This document shows positions 17,996 through 27,325 of a stretch of DNA of 64,000 bases, piece by piece. Both the position numbers and the translations under genes were made by a program. Under the pieces are notes generated by a model. The model did not search any database. It was given only the letters and a program-made list of their open reading frames with translations, and was not told where the DNA came from. This DNA comes from Burkholderiales bacterium (lineage in GTDB: Bacteria > Pseudomonadota > Gammaproteobacteria > Burkholderiales > Burkholderiaceae_C), in contig JACRPO010000005.1 of assembly GCA_016223165.1 (NCBI GenBank), forward strand, positions 558,001 to 622,000, read 5' to 3'. How positions within the stretch are numbered: the first letter of the stretch is position 1; the number at the start of each line of letters is the position of its first letter.

Positions 17996-19861
17996 ATGTC
18001 CGCCTCGGCCTCCGATTCCCCGCCACGTGCCGGAGCGCCTCGGTACTTCGGCCGCCTGCAACTGCTGCGCTTGCTCGGCAAGAGCCAGCACACGATGAGC
18101 TGGCTCGTCGCCGAGCGCGACGGCCACGAGCTGATGCTCGTGCTGCCGCGCGTGGCTCCGCAGGCCGGGCCCGCGCTCGAGCGGTGGCACCAGGCCGTGC
18201 GCCGCGCGGCCCGCCTGGCGCACCCGCAGCTGGCGCCGGCCGTCGACACCGGCGTGCAGGATGGCTGGCCCTACGTCGCCTACGACATGACCGGCCGCGC
18301 GACGCTCGCCGACCGCCTCACGAAGAAGGGCCTGCCCGGACCCGAAGCCGCGGCGCTGGTCGCGCAGATGCTGCAGGGCCTGGCCTACGCCCACGACGCC
18401 GGCGTCGTGCACGGCGACCTGCAGCTGTCGATGTGCCTCGTCGACGAACAAGGGCAGGCGCGCCTGGCCGGCCTCGAGGTGGCCTGCGAGAGCCCCGCCG
18501 CGCAGGCGCTGGCCGCCAGCGCGGCCGGTCATGCCGCCGGCTCCCAGCTCAGCACCCAGCGTGCGGCCGCCGAACGCGACGTGCTGGCGCTCGGCCTGCT
18601 GCTGCACAGCCTGATCGCCGGCACTCCGGCGCTGGAGGAGGCGGACATCGGCCGCGCCCTCGTGCGGCTGCCGCCGCTTGGCCGCGAGATCGTCCGCCTG
18701 CCCTGGGCCGGCATGCATCCGGTGGCCGAGCCGCTGCGGGCCATCGTCAATCGCGCCACCGACCGCCAGGAGCGGCAGCGCTATCGCAACGCGCGCACCT
18801 TGCTGCTGGCGCTGGAAGGCTGGCTCAAGACCGAGTCGGCCACCGACGGTGGCGTGCTCGGCCTGCTCGCCGACAAGCTGCGCGCCGCCGGCGTGCTGCC
18901 CGCCTTGCCCGGTGCCGGCGCACGCGCCGCCCGCCTGGCCCTGATGGAGCGCGAGCGCACCAACGAGCTGGCCGAAGTCGTGCTCGAGGACCTGGCGCTG
19001 TCTTTCGAATTGCTGCGCGCCGTGAACACCGCGCAGGTGCGCGGCGCCCAGGTCTCAGGCAGCGGCCCGGTGCTCACCGTCCGCCGCGCCATTGCCATGA
19101 TCGGCCTGGACGGCGTGCGCCGCGCCGCGCTCGGCCTGCGCAGCTGGCCCGGGCCGCTGGATGAGACCGGTGCCGCCGAACTCGAGCGCCTCGCCGAGCG
19201 CTGCAAGCGTGCCGGCCGCATCGCGATGGCGCTGCGCCTGCCGGTGTACGACGGCGAGGTGGTGTACCTGATCACCTTGCTGCAGAACCTCGGGCGGCTG
19301 GTGGTGCAGTACCACTTCGCCGACGAGGCCGTGCAGATCCGCCGCCTCATGCAGCCGGGCGCGCCGGCGCGCGACGGCGAGCCGCCCGAGCCCGGCATGA
19401 GCGAGGAGGGCGCCGCCTACGCCGTGCTCGGCGCCGACATCGACGCCCTCGGCCAGGCCGTGGCGCGCTGGTGGGGTCTCGAAGAGAGCGTGCTCGGCAT
19501 GATCCGCCGCCTGCCGCCGACCGCCACCGTGCACACGCCCGAGTCGGACGACGACACGCTGCGCCTGATCGCCAGCTGCGCCAACGAAGTGGTCGATGCG
19601 ACGGCCCTGCCGGCGGCCAAGGTGCTGCCGGCATTGCAGCGGGTCGTGCAGCGCTATGGCCGCCTGCTCGACCTCACGCTGCGTGGCCTGCAGGAGGCCT
19701 TGCACGAGCCCAGCCAGGCCCGCATCGCGCAGACGGCGCCGATGCCGCTGGATATCGGCGGCGGCAGCCCCGTCACCCGATCGGCATCGCCCGGCAGCCT
19801 GCGTGCTGCGGCGGCGCTGCGCAGCACACGCACGCCGGGTGCGCCCGGCGCTTCGCGTTGA
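17996..19861 (+). CDS. Pseudokinase-HDOD domain protein
   Basis: 621 residues. Residues about 17-265 follow the Ser/Thr kinase fold (FGRLQLLRLLGKSQ..., PYVAYDMTGRATLADRL), but catalytic residues are missing: the VAIK lysine is lost (LMLVLPRV), the HRDLKPSN loop reads HGDLQLSMC (H139-G140-D141), and the DFG is replaced by LAG. This should be a pseudokinase. From about 315 to 540 an HDOD domain follows (DLALSFELLRAVNTAQV, LTVRRAIAMIGLDGVRRAAL), a signalling relative of HD phosphohydrolases. The C-terminal ~40 residues are Ser/Ala-rich. I start at the ATG at 17996; the frame is open 46 codons upstream. Its stop overlaps the next kinase gene by TTGA, so the two are likely partners. Confidence 0.8.
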   Translation: MSASASDSPPRAGAPRYFGRLQLLRLLGKSQHTMSWLVAERDGHELMLVLPRVAPQAGPALERWHQAVRRAARLAHPQLAPAVDTGVQDGWPYVAYDMTGRATLADRLTKKGLPGPEAAALVAQMLQGLAYAHDAGVVHGDLQLSMCLVDEQGQARLAGLEVACESPAAQALAASAAGHAAGSQLSTQRAAAERDVLALGLLLHSLIAGTPALEEADIGRALVRLPPLGREIVRLPWAGMHPVAEPLRAIVNRATDRQERQRYRNARTLLLALEGWLKTESATDGGVLGLLADKLRAAGVLPALPGAGARAARLALMERERTNELAEVVLEDLALSFELLRAVNTAQVRGAQVSGSGPVLTVRRAIAMIGLDGVRRAALGLRSWPGPLDETGAAELERLAERCKRAGRIAMALRLPVYDGEVVYLITLLQNLGRLVVQYHFADEAVQIRRLMQPGAPARDGEPPEPGMSEEGAAYAVLGADIDALGQAVARWWGLEESVLGMIRRLPPTATVHTPESDDDTLRLIASCANEVVDATALPAAKVLPALQRVVQRYGRLLDLTLRGLQEALHEPSQARIAQTAPMPLDIGGGSPVTRSASPGSLRAAAALRSTRTPGAPGASR

Positions 19862-22563
19862 CGCGCCGCGCGGGCACACCTGTCGCCGCGCCGCGTGCCG
19901 GCGAGCGCCTCGGCCGGTTCGAACTGAAGCGCGAGCTCGGCCGCGGCGCGCAGGCGAGCGTCTGGCTGGCCCACGACCCGCTGCTGCAGCGCGACGTGGC
20001 GCTGAAGCTGCTCGACACCTCGCAGCACGACGCCGCCGAGCTGGACCAGTGGCTGCACGAGGCGCGCGCGGTGAGCGCGCTCAGCCACCCGAATGTCGTG
20101 CCCGTGTTCGAGGCCGTGGGCGCCGAGGCGGGCGAGGGCCGGCCTTACCTCGTGTTCGAATATGTCGAGGGACCCACGCTCGCACAGGCGCGGCGCGGCC
20201 GCGGCGCATGGGCGGCGCCGCAAGCCGTGACGCTGATGCTGGGTGTGCTCGATGCACTGGCCGCCGCACATGCGGTGGGGCTCGTGCACCGCGACCTGAA
20301 GCCGAGCAACGTGCTCCTGGGCACCGACGGCCGGGCACGCGTGATGGACTTCGGCATCGCGGCCCGTGTGCCGGTGCTGCCGCCGGGGACAGGCCGCGGG
20401 CTCGGGGGCCCGGTTCCGCTCGACGACGGCGCCATCGTCGGCAGCCCCGGCTACATCTCGCCGGAGGCGGCGCGCGGCGAGGCGCCGGCGCCGACGATGG
20501 ATGTCTTCGCTGCCGGCGTGATGCTCGGCGAGCTGCTGTGCGGAAAGCCGCTGCTCGAGGAACGCGATCCCTGGCGGGCGCTCGAGCGCGTGCAGTGCGA
20601 GGATCTGCAGTTGCCCGCGTCACTGCGCATCGACGAGACGCTGCGCGGCATCGTCATGCGCGCCCTGGCGCGCGAGGCGGCCGGCCGCTACGACGGCGCG
20701 CGGGCATTGCACGCGGCGTTGTCGGCGTGGCTCGCGCCCGAGGCGGCGCCGGTCGTGGCCGGCGAGCCGGGGCACGCGACGCTGGAGTTCCTGCTGCGTC
20801 GCATGCGGCACAAGACGGACTTCCCGGCGCTCTCGGACTCGGTGCTGCGCATCCAGCGCCTGGCCGCGTCCGAGACGGCGCGGCTCGCGAACCTCGCCGA
20901 CGAGGTGCTGACCGACGTGGCGCTGACGAACAAGCTGCTGCGCATGGTGAACTCCGTCCACTTCAACTCGGCGGGCTCGGGGCAGATCACCACCGTCTCG
21001 CGCGCCGTGGCGCTGGTGGGCTTTGCCGGCATCCGCAACATGGCGATGGCCGTGCTGCTGCTCGAGCACATGAAGGACAAGGGCCAGGCCGAACTGCTGC
21101 GGCAGGAGTTCCTGCGCGCCCTCACGGCCGGTGCGCTGGCCGCCGAGCTCGAGCCGCGCCAGCGCGACAGCGAGGAGGCTTTCCTCGGCTCGATGCTGCA
21201 GAACCTCGGCGGCCTGCTCGCCGAGTTCTATTTCCCCGAGGAAGCCGAGCGCATCCGCCAGCTGGCGGCGAGGCGCGCGACCGGCAACTCGGTCGGCAGC
21301 CCGGCCGGCGGCGCAAGCTCGCGCCAGGCCGGGCACGACGCGGCGGCTGCCCAGGTGCTCGGCCTGACCCTGGACGAACTGGGCGCCGGCGTGGCGCGCG
21401 CCTGGGGTCTGCCCGAGGGCCTGCAGAAGGCCATGCGGCGCCCCGACGGCGACGTGCCGGCGCGCGCCATCACCGATCGCACCGACCGCTTGCGCTGGGT
21501 CGGGCATGCGGCCAACGCGCTCGCCTCGACGCTCATGGAACAGGGATCGGAAGCGCTGAACGAAGCGCTGGAGCAGGTGGCCGGCCGCTATGCGCAGGCA
21601 CTCGACATCACCCCGCAGGCGGCGCGCCAGGCCACGCACGTGGCCCGCGACAAGGTGGCCGCCTTGGCACGGGCCATGGGCATCGCGGTGCCCAAGCGGG
21701 GACCGGCGCGGCGACTGCTGATGGCCGACGGGGCCGGACCGGCCGAACCGGGCGAAGGGGCCGCAGTGGCTGAAGGGGCCGTGCGGGGCGCCCGGCCACG
21801 CGCCGCAGCCGGTGTCGAGCGTCCTGCCTTCGCGCGCGAGGCGGGCATCGCGCGCACGCCCGCGCTTATGGGGGCAGAGGCCGACGATCGCACGATGCCC
21901 ATCGGGGCCATTGGGGCCATCGGCTCCAGCGTTGCCAACGGTGCCAACGGTGCCAGTGTCCCCGCTGCCGACATCGCCGCAGGCGTGGCCATGGCCGCGG
22001 CCAGCGCCGGCGTGGCCACGCTCCGCGATGGGCGCACACGCATCGAGCGTGGGCTTGCCGAGGGGCGCCTGCGCCTCAACGAAGTGCTGCACCTCGGACT
22101 CACGGCGCTGCAGCTGGGCCTGGCGTGTCGCAGCGTCGTGCTCTGCCTGCGCGAAGCGGGCGAGGCACATCGTGGGCCTGTACGGCGCGAGGGACGCAGC
22201 GTCGCAACGGAGCCGATGCAGCGGCTGCGCGGCCGCCTCGCGCTCGGGCCGCTACCGGCCGGCGTCTTCGACGTGCAGCCCGCGACCAGCGGTGATCTGC
22301 TCGCCGTGGTAAGCGCACGCGCTGTCGACACCCTGATCGCCGATGCCAGCACCGTGGCCGCGCGCATGCCGGCCTGGTGGCGTCAGCACGTCAACGCGGG
22401 CACCTTCCTGTTGCTGCCGCTGGCGATGAAGGGGAAGACGCTCGGCCTCATCTACGCCGACAAGAGCGAGGCCAGCAGTCTGGCCCCGAGCCAGGCCGAG
22501 CTGGCCGAGGCGCGCTCGCTGCGCGACGTGATGACGGGCGCGTTCATGAGCGGATTGCGCTGA
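19858..22563 (+). CDS. Ser/Thr protein kinase-HDOD-GAF-like protein
   Basis: About 901 residues if translation begins at the TTG at 19858, which overlaps the upstream stop. The kinase domain looks active: glycine loop GRGAQASVW, K50 (VALKLL), HRDLKPSN with D146 and N151, D164-F-G, and YISPEAARGEAP. An HDOD domain spans about 305-560 (LRIQRLAASETARLANLADE, LLRMVNSVHFN). A low-complexity Ala/Gly/Pro linker (about 620-725) includes 9-nt tandem repeats near 21898-21960. The final ~175 residues (LNEVLHLGLTALQLGLACRS ... GKTLGLIYADKSEASSL) look like the GAF-like tail seen in related HDOD kinases. The non-ATG start is the uncertain part. Phosphorylation and HDOD output of the preceding pseudokinase protein is a natural hypothesis. 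Confidence 0.78.
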   Translation: MTRRAGTPVAAPRAGERLGRFELKRELGRGAQASVWLAHDPLLQRDVALKLLDTSQHDAAELDQWLHEARAVSALSHPNVVPVFEAVGAEAGEGRPYLVFEYVEGPTLAQARRGRGAWAAPQAVTLMLGVLDALAAAHAVGLVHRDLKPSNVLLGTDGRARVMDFGIAARVPVLPPGTGRGLGGPVPLDDGAIVGSPGYISPEAARGEAPAPTMDVFAAGVMLGELLCGKPLLEERDPWRALERVQCEDLQLPASLRIDETLRGIVMRALAREAAGRYDGARALHAALSAWLAPEAAPVVAGEPGHATLEFLLRRMRHKTDFPALSDSVLRIQRLAASETARLANLADEVLTDVALTNKLLRMVNSVHFNSAGSGQITTVSRAVALVGFAGIRNMAMAVLLLEHMKDKGQAELLRQEFLRALTAGALAAELEPRQRDSEEAFLGSMLQNLGGLLAEFYFPEEAERIRQLAARRATGNSVGSPAGGASSRQAGHDAAAAQVLGLTLDELGAGVARAWGLPEGLQKAMRRPDGDVPARAITDRTDRLRWVGHAANALASTLMEQGSEALNEALEQVAGRYAQALDITPQAARQATHVARDKVAALARAMGIAVPKRGPARRLLMADGAGPAEPGEGAAVAEGAVRGARPRAAAGVERPAFAREAGIARTPALMGAEADDRTMPIGAIGAIGSSVANGANGASVPAADIAAGVAMAAASAGVATLRDGRTRIERGLAEGRLRLNEVLHLGLTALQLGLACRSVVLCLREAGEAHRGPVRREGRSVATEPMQRLRGRLALGPLPAGVFDVQPATSGDLLAVVSARAVDTLIADASTVAARMPAWWRQHVNAGTFLLLPLAMKGKTLGLIYADKSEASSLAPSQAELAEARSLRDVMTGAFMSGLR

Positions 22564-22619
22564 CCGCGGTGCACGGCCGGACGCCGTGGCGGCGGTGGCG
22601 CGCAGTCTGCCTGGAAGAA

Positions 22620-22719
22620 GGTGACGAGCCTGACCCCGGCACTGGTGGCAACGCTTAGGGCTGCTTGGTTCCCCACCTGACCCGTTTGGGCGCGCTCCCA
22701 TGCGAGGAGGCCCGTCACC
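22620..22719 (-). ncRNA. ffs: 4.5S signal recognition particle RNA
   Basis: On the minus strand 22682-22659 reads as the conserved SRP domain IV core, with the GGTCAGG and AAGCAGCC arms around a GGAA tetraloop. The apical stem is TGG/CCA instead of the E. coli TCC/GGA, a compensatory change. The ends pair: GGTGACG (22719-22713) with CGTCACC (22626-22620), and GCCT with AGGC just inside. Total length about 100 nt is normal for the small bacterial form. It sits between the kinase gene (convergent) and the CFA synthase gene. Exact ends are estimated from pairing. Confidence 0.93.
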
Positions 22720-22793
22720 GGCGATTGTAGGTGACCGGCCGCCCGGAAGCCCGGAAGGCCACAGCCCGGAAGGGCGCAGGGGCCGCCGCCTCG

Positions 22794-24035
22794 TCAGCGC
22801 CGGTACATGTAGTCGCGCTTGAACGGATAAGCGCACTGCGTGCCGCGCAGCGTGCCTTCGTCGATGCGGCCGCTGGGCCGCGAAGCCAGCGTCTGGTGCA
22901 GCGCCATCCAGCCGCGCTCGAAGCCCATGGCGCTGCCGGCCAGGTAGAGGCGATAGGCGCGCACCGTGCGCTCGTCGGTGGCGCGGCGCGCCGCGTCGAG
23001 CCGCGCTTCGAGGCCGTCGGACCAGGCCCACAGCGTGCGCGCGTAGTGCGGACGCAGGTTCTCCGTGTCGAGTCCCTCGAGGCCCTGCTCGGCCATCACT
23101 TCGAGCACATGCGCGATGTGCAGCAACTCGCCGCCGGGGAAGATCCAGCGCTCGACGAAGTCGCCGATGCCGCTGCCAAGCTGCACGTTGCGCGTGCCAC
23201 CGGCGGTGATGCCGTGGTTGAGCAGCAGGCCGCCCGGCGCGAGCAGGCGGCGGATCTTCGCGAAGTAGGTCGGCAGGCGGGCGCGGCCGACATGCTCGAA
23301 CATGCCGATCGAGGCGACCTTGTCGTAGGGCTCGTCCTCGGGCAGGTCGCGGTAGTCGAGCAACAGCATGCGCACACGGTCGGCGAGGCCGCGCTCGGCG
23401 ATGAGGCGGTTGACATGCGCGTGCTGGTTCTTCGAGAGCGTGATGCCGGTGGCACGCACGCCGTAGTGCTCGGCCGCCCACAGCAGCAGGCCGCCCCAGC
23501 CGGCGCCGATGTCGAGAAAGCGCTCGCCGGGCTTGAGCATCAGCTTGCGGCACACGTGCTCGAGCTTGGCTTCCTGTGCCGCGGCCAGCGTCATGCCCGG
23601 GTCGGGCCAGTACGCGCACGAGTAGACGCGGCGCGCGTCGAGCCACAGGGCATAGAAGTCGTCGGAGACGTCGTAGTGGTGCTGCACCTGCCGCGCATCG
23701 GCGGCCTTGCGATGCCGCCAGCGCGAGAAGAGCGTGCGGCGCAGCGGCTTCACCGGCGCCTTGATCGTGGGGTCACCTGGCATCAGGCTGGCAGCGACGG
23801 CGGCGACGCGTCGCATCGGCCCCTCGATGTCGAGCAGGCCCTCGACACAGTCGTTGGCCAGGCCGCCGACGTTGCCGGTCACGAAGTGACGCAGCGGCAA
23901 CAGGCTGGTCAGGCGCAACACCACGTCGGCGTCGGCGCGGCCGATGCGCCGGCCGCCCGGCAGCACGAGCGCCAGCGCCTGGGCGGCCTGGCCCTCCAGG
24001 CGGCTGATCCGATCCTCGACAAGCGATTCGATCAT
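22794..24035 (-). CDS. cfa: Cyclopropane-fatty-acyl-phospholipid synthase
   Basis: 413-residue SAM-dependent enzyme that adds a methylene bridge to unsaturated acyl chains of membrane phospholipids. Signature segments: VQHHYDVSDDFYALWLD, YSCAYW, SAM-binding FLDIGAGWGGL, GITLSKNQ, SIGMFEHVGRARLPTYF, and the bicarbonate-site glutamate region. The N-terminal ~100 residues form the lipid-binding domain. I chose the ATG at 24035 (MIESLVEDRI) over an upstream ATG at 24086. Monocistronic, with 165 nt to the PurM-family gene. Confidence 0.93.
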   Translation of the reverse strand: MIESLVEDRISRLEGQAAQALALVLPGGRRIGRADADVVLRLTSLLPLRHFVTGNVGGLANDCVEGLLDIEGPMRRVAAVAASLMPGDPTIKAPVKPLRRTLFSRWRHRKAADARQVQHHYDVSDDFYALWLDARRVYSCAYWPDPGMTLAAAQEAKLEHVCRKLMLKPGERFLDIGAGWGGLLLWAAEHYGVRATGITLSKNQHAHVNRLIAERGLADRVRMLLLDYRDLPEDEPYDKVASIGMFEHVGRARLPTYFAKIRRLLAPGGLLLNHGITAGGTRNVQLGSGIGDFVERWIFPGGELLHIAHVLEVMAEQGLEGLDTENLRPHYARTLWAWSDGLEARLDAARRATDERTVRAYRLYLAGSAMGFERGWMALHQTLASRPSGRIDEGTLRGTQCAYPFKRDYMYRR

Positions 24036-24200
24036 GACGTCCTGCCTCCGCGGCTCCCATGTGCCGCGCGGTCTCCAGGCAGGCAATGTATGGAGCGCGC
24101 CTGCCCTGTCAAGTGCGGGGAATCAATCGTGTCGCGAATTCGCGGCGGCACGGCGACAGCGTGCCAGGGCTGAACCGGGGCTCGGCCCAGCTTGGCCGAG

Positions 24201-25349
24201 TCAGCGCAGCACGAGCGCGTCGGCGTCGAACTGCAGGCCGAGGGGCTCGACGACGAGGCGCTTGGGCCCTGCCTCGACCGCGCCGGCCACCCAGGCGGCG
24301 ACACCGCAGCGCTCGGCGACCTTCGCCGCTTCGGCCGCCTGCGCCGCGGGCACGAACAGCGCGAAGCCCGCACCCATGTTGAGCGTGCCGTAGGCTTCGG
24401 CGGCGTCGTGCCCGGCCTCGCGTGCGATGAACTGCAGCACCGGCGGCACCGGCGGCACGGTGTGCACGCGATAGGTGAAGCAGCCCGGGTGCCGCAGCAG
24501 CTTGCGCCAGCCGTGCCCCGTGATGTTGGCCGCGTAGTGCACGCGGATGCCCGCCGCCCACAGCGCCTCGGTCACCGGCGAGTACAGCGTCGTCGGCGCC
24601 AGCAGGGCCTCGCCGTAGCCGAGCCCCGGCGCCACTTCGGTGAGATAGCCGCGCGGCAGCCGCTCGGCGAGCTTGCGCGCCAGGCTCAGGCCGTTGGCGT
24701 GGATGCCGCTGGAGGCGAGCAGCACGATCGCATCGCCCGGCCCGAGCTTCTCGCCCAGGCTCAGCCGATCCTTGGGTTGCACGATGCCGGTGCAGGCCGC
24801 CGCGAGGTCGATGCGGCCGCCCTCGACGATGCCGGCCAATGCCGGCGTCTCGCCGCCGCCCCAGGCGACGCGGCAATGGTCGCACGCGGCCTTCCAGCCG
24901 GCGACCAGCGCTTCGGCGCGCTCGCGGTCCTCGAACCATTCGCTGCCGCCGGCGGCCCAGTAGGCCTGCACGACGAGCGGCGTGGCCCCGACGGTGACGA
25001 GGTCGTTGATGGCCATCGCGATCGTGTCCTGCGCGATCGCGGCGTAGTGGCAGCGGCCGGTGAGCGCCTTCATCGCATCGGCGACGAGGACCTTGCTGCC
25101 CAGGCACTCGACGATGCTCGCGAGGTGGAAGGGGCCGACGTCGACGACGTAGGCCGACTCGCCGCGCGAGGCCGCGACCTCCGCGAAGCCGTGCCCGGCC
25201 AGGTGTGCGCCGGTGGCGGCGGCGGCGCGTTGCGCGGCCACCTTCAGCGGGTCGATGAGCTCGTAGCGCACGCCGGCCTGCTCGTAGCTGAGCGAGCCGG
25301 TGGCGATCGCTGCCGATGCCGAAGTGGACGATGACGAGGGCGCGGACAT
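24201..25349 (-). CDS. PurM-family AIR synthase-like protein
   Basis: 382 residues of the PurM/SelD/ThiL superfamily, which bind ATP and phosphorylated amides. Supporting segments are LSYEQAGVRYELIDPLK at the N-terminus, AIAINDLVTVGATPLVVQAYW (as AMAINDLV...), AWGGGETPALAGIV and LASSGIHANGLSLARKL. It departs from canonical PurM: the usual AGVDIDAGN start is replaced, and GGETAEMPG reads GGETPALAG. It also lacks the hda neighbourhood common for purM in Burkholderiales. It may be the real phosphoribosylformylglycinamidine cyclo-ligase or a paralogue; I leave the symbol open. Confidence 0.72.
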   Translation of the reverse strand: MSAPSSSSTSASAAIATGSLSYEQAGVRYELIDPLKVAAQRAAAATGAHLAGHGFAEVAASRGESAYVVDVGPFHLASIVECLGSKVLVADAMKALTGRCHYAAIAQDTIAMAINDLVTVGATPLVVQAYWAAGGSEWFEDRERAEALVAGWKAACDHCRVAWGGGETPALAGIVEGGRIDLAAACTGIVQPKDRLSLGEKLGPGDAIVLLASSGIHANGLSLARKLAERLPRGYLTEVAPGLGYGEALLAPTTLYSPVTEALWAAGIRVHYAANITGHGWRKLLRHPGCFTYRVHTVPPVPPVLQFIAREAGHDAAEAYGTLNMGAGFALFVPAAQAAEAAKVAERCGVAAWVAGAVEAGPKRLVVEPLGLQFDADALVLR

Positions 25350-25568
25350 GGTCCGGCATTATCCCCGGGCCCTCGGCCGCGCCCCGCTCGCGGCGGCGGC
25401 GCCATGAACGAGGCACGAGCTCGCAGTGCACGCGCCACGAGCTCGCGGCGAGCCCGCGAGTGACCGCATCATGACCCCGCCATGACCCCGCCATGGCCCC
25501 GCGGCGGGCGCGCCGTGACCTCGCCACGCGCGCCGGTGCGTCACGGGGCGCCGCCTAGAATGCCCCGC

Positions 25569-27302
25569 ATGAGCACCGTCGTCCTCGCCCGCAAGTACCG
25601 CCCGCGCAACTTCGCGCAGATGGTCGGGCAGGAGCATGTCGTGACGGCGCTCACGCACGCGTTGACGCAGAACCGCTTGCACCACGCCTACCTCTTCACC
25701 GGCACGCGCGGCATCGGCAAGACCACCGTCTCGCGCATCCTCGCCAAGAGCCTGAATTGCACCGGCCCCGACGGCAGCGGCGGCATCACCGCCACGCCCT
25801 GCGGCGAATGCCAGGCCTGCCGCGAGATCGACGCCGACCGCTACATCGACTACATCGAGCTCGATGCGGCCAGCAATCGCAGCATCGACGAGATCCGCGA
25901 CCTCATCGAGCGCGCGGCCTACAAGCCGGGCATCGGCCGCTTCAAGGTCTTCATGATCGACGAGGCGCATCAGCTCACGAAGGACGCGTTCAACGCGCTG
26001 CTGAAGACGCTCGAGGAGCCACCCGAGTACCTCAAGTTCGTGCTCGCGACCACCGACCCCGAGAAGATGCTGCCGACAGTGCTCAGCCGCTGCCTGCAGT
26101 TCAACCTGCGCCCGATGGCGCCCGACACCGTGCGCGGCTATCTCGCGCAGGTACTGGCGGCCGAGGGCGTGGCGCACGACGAGGCCTCGCTCAGGCTGCT
26201 CGGGCGTGCGGCGCGGGGCTCGATGCGTGACGGCCTCTCGCTCACCGACCAGGCCATCGCCTACGGTGGCGGCAAGCTGGAGGAGAGTGTCGTGCGCAGC
26301 ATGCTCGGCAGCGTCGAGCGTGGCCGCGCACGCGAGCTCGTGACGGCGCTCGCGGCGCGCGACGGCGCGGCCGTGCTGGCGCTCGTCGACGCCCTGCGCC
26401 AGCGCGGCCAGTCGGCCAGCGGCACGCTCGACGAACTGGCCGGCCTGTTGCAGCAGGCGGCGGTGGAGCAGGTGGCGCCGGGCACGCTGGAGGCCGGCGA
26501 CCCCGAAGCCGACGAGGCGCGCGCGGTGGCGCCACTGCTGGCACCCGACGAGACGCAGCTGCTGTACAGCATGGCGCTGCACGGCCGCGCCGAGCTGGCG
26601 TTGATGCCCGACGAACATGCGGCGCTGGCCATGGTGTTGCTGCGCTTTCTTGCTTTCCCGAGCGAGGCGGCGGCGCACGAAGGGCGCAGCGCGCCGCTGC
26701 GCGCGCCGGCGCCGCCGACGAGCCGCAGCGTCGTGGCGCCGATCAGGCCGGCCGCGCCTTCGCCATCTCCTGCGGCGCCGGCGAACGGCGGTGGGCTCGT
26801 GGGCGCCGGGTCGGCGGCGGCGATCGTGACCGCCGCCGTCTCCGTGCCGTCGGCCGCGGCAGCCCCGACCCCGACACCGCCTTCTGCCGCGGGCGTGCCG
26901 CGCGCGCTCGGCGACCGCTGGTGTGCGCTCGTGCTCTCGCTCATCGAACGCGGCGGCGTGACGGCCCTCGTGCGCGAGCTCGCCTGGTCTTCCGCGCTCG
27001 TGGCCATCGACGAAGGCAGCACGCCGCCGACCTGGCGCCTGGTGGTCGAACGCGAGGCGTTGCGCCAGGGCGCGTTGTCCGACCGGTTGGCGGCGGCCAT
27101 GGCGGCCGTCGTCGGCGGCGCCGTCAGGCTCGAGCTGGTGCCCGGCACGCCCGAGGACTCGCCGGCGCGGCGCGATGCCGCCGAGCGCGCGCGCCGGCAG
27201 GCCGAAGCCGAGGCGACGATCCAGGGCGACCCCGTGGTGCGCGAACTGCTCGCCACGTTCAAGGGCGCGCGCATCGTGCCGGGCTCGATCAAGCCGATCT
27301 GA
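25569..27302 (+). CDS. dnaX: DNA polymerase III subunits gamma/tau
   Basis: 577-residue clamp-loader ATPase. Walker A TGTRGIGKTT (about 44-53), four zinc cysteines C64, C78, C81 and C84, Walker B FMIDEAHQL, sensor 1 LATTDPEKM and the SRC arginine finger in TVLSRCLQF. After about residue 375 comes an Ala/Pro-rich linker and a C-terminal domain resembling tau domain V (RALGDRWCALVLSLIERGGV). No A-rich slippery heptamer is visible, so production of gamma by frameshifting is not supported. The ATG at 25569 matches the family start MSTVVLARKYRP. It heads dnaX-ybaB-recR. Confidence 0.97.
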   Translation: MSTVVLARKYRPRNFAQMVGQEHVVTALTHALTQNRLHHAYLFTGTRGIGKTTVSRILAKSLNCTGPDGSGGITATPCGECQACREIDADRYIDYIELDAASNRSIDEIRDLIERAAYKPGIGRFKVFMIDEAHQLTKDAFNALLKTLEEPPEYLKFVLATTDPEKMLPTVLSRCLQFNLRPMAPDTVRGYLAQVLAAEGVAHDEASLRLLGRAARGSMRDGLSLTDQAIAYGGGKLEESVVRSMLGSVERGRARELVTALAARDGAAVLALVDALRQRGQSASGTLDELAGLLQQAAVEQVAPGTLEAGDPEADEARAVAPLLAPDETQLLYSMALHGRAELALMPDEHAALAMVLLRFLAFPSEAAAHEGRSAPLRAPAPPTSRSVVAPIRPAAPSPSPAAPANGGGLVGAGSAAAIVTAAVSVPSAAAAPTPTPPSAAGVPRALGDRWCALVLSLIERGGVTALVRELAWSSALVAIDEGSTPPTWRLVVEREALRQGALSDRLAAAMAAVVGGAVRLELVPGTPEDSPARRDAAERARRQAEAEATIQGDPVVRELLATFKGARIVPGSIKPI

Positions 27303-27325
27303 AACGCGCGCTTTGCGCCCAACGA

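Noticed and set aside
22452..22718. 88-codon minus-strand frame
   Set aside because: It coincides with the 4.5S RNA gene, whose core and end pairing explain the sequence better.
25468..25500. Short repeat of CATGACCCCGC before dnaX
   Set aside because: Only two to three 11-nt copies, not matching the period-12 units; noted but not called.
25569..27302. Programmed frameshift giving gamma from dnaX
   Set aside because: No A-rich slippery heptamer or matching downstream hairpin was seen in the coding sequence.
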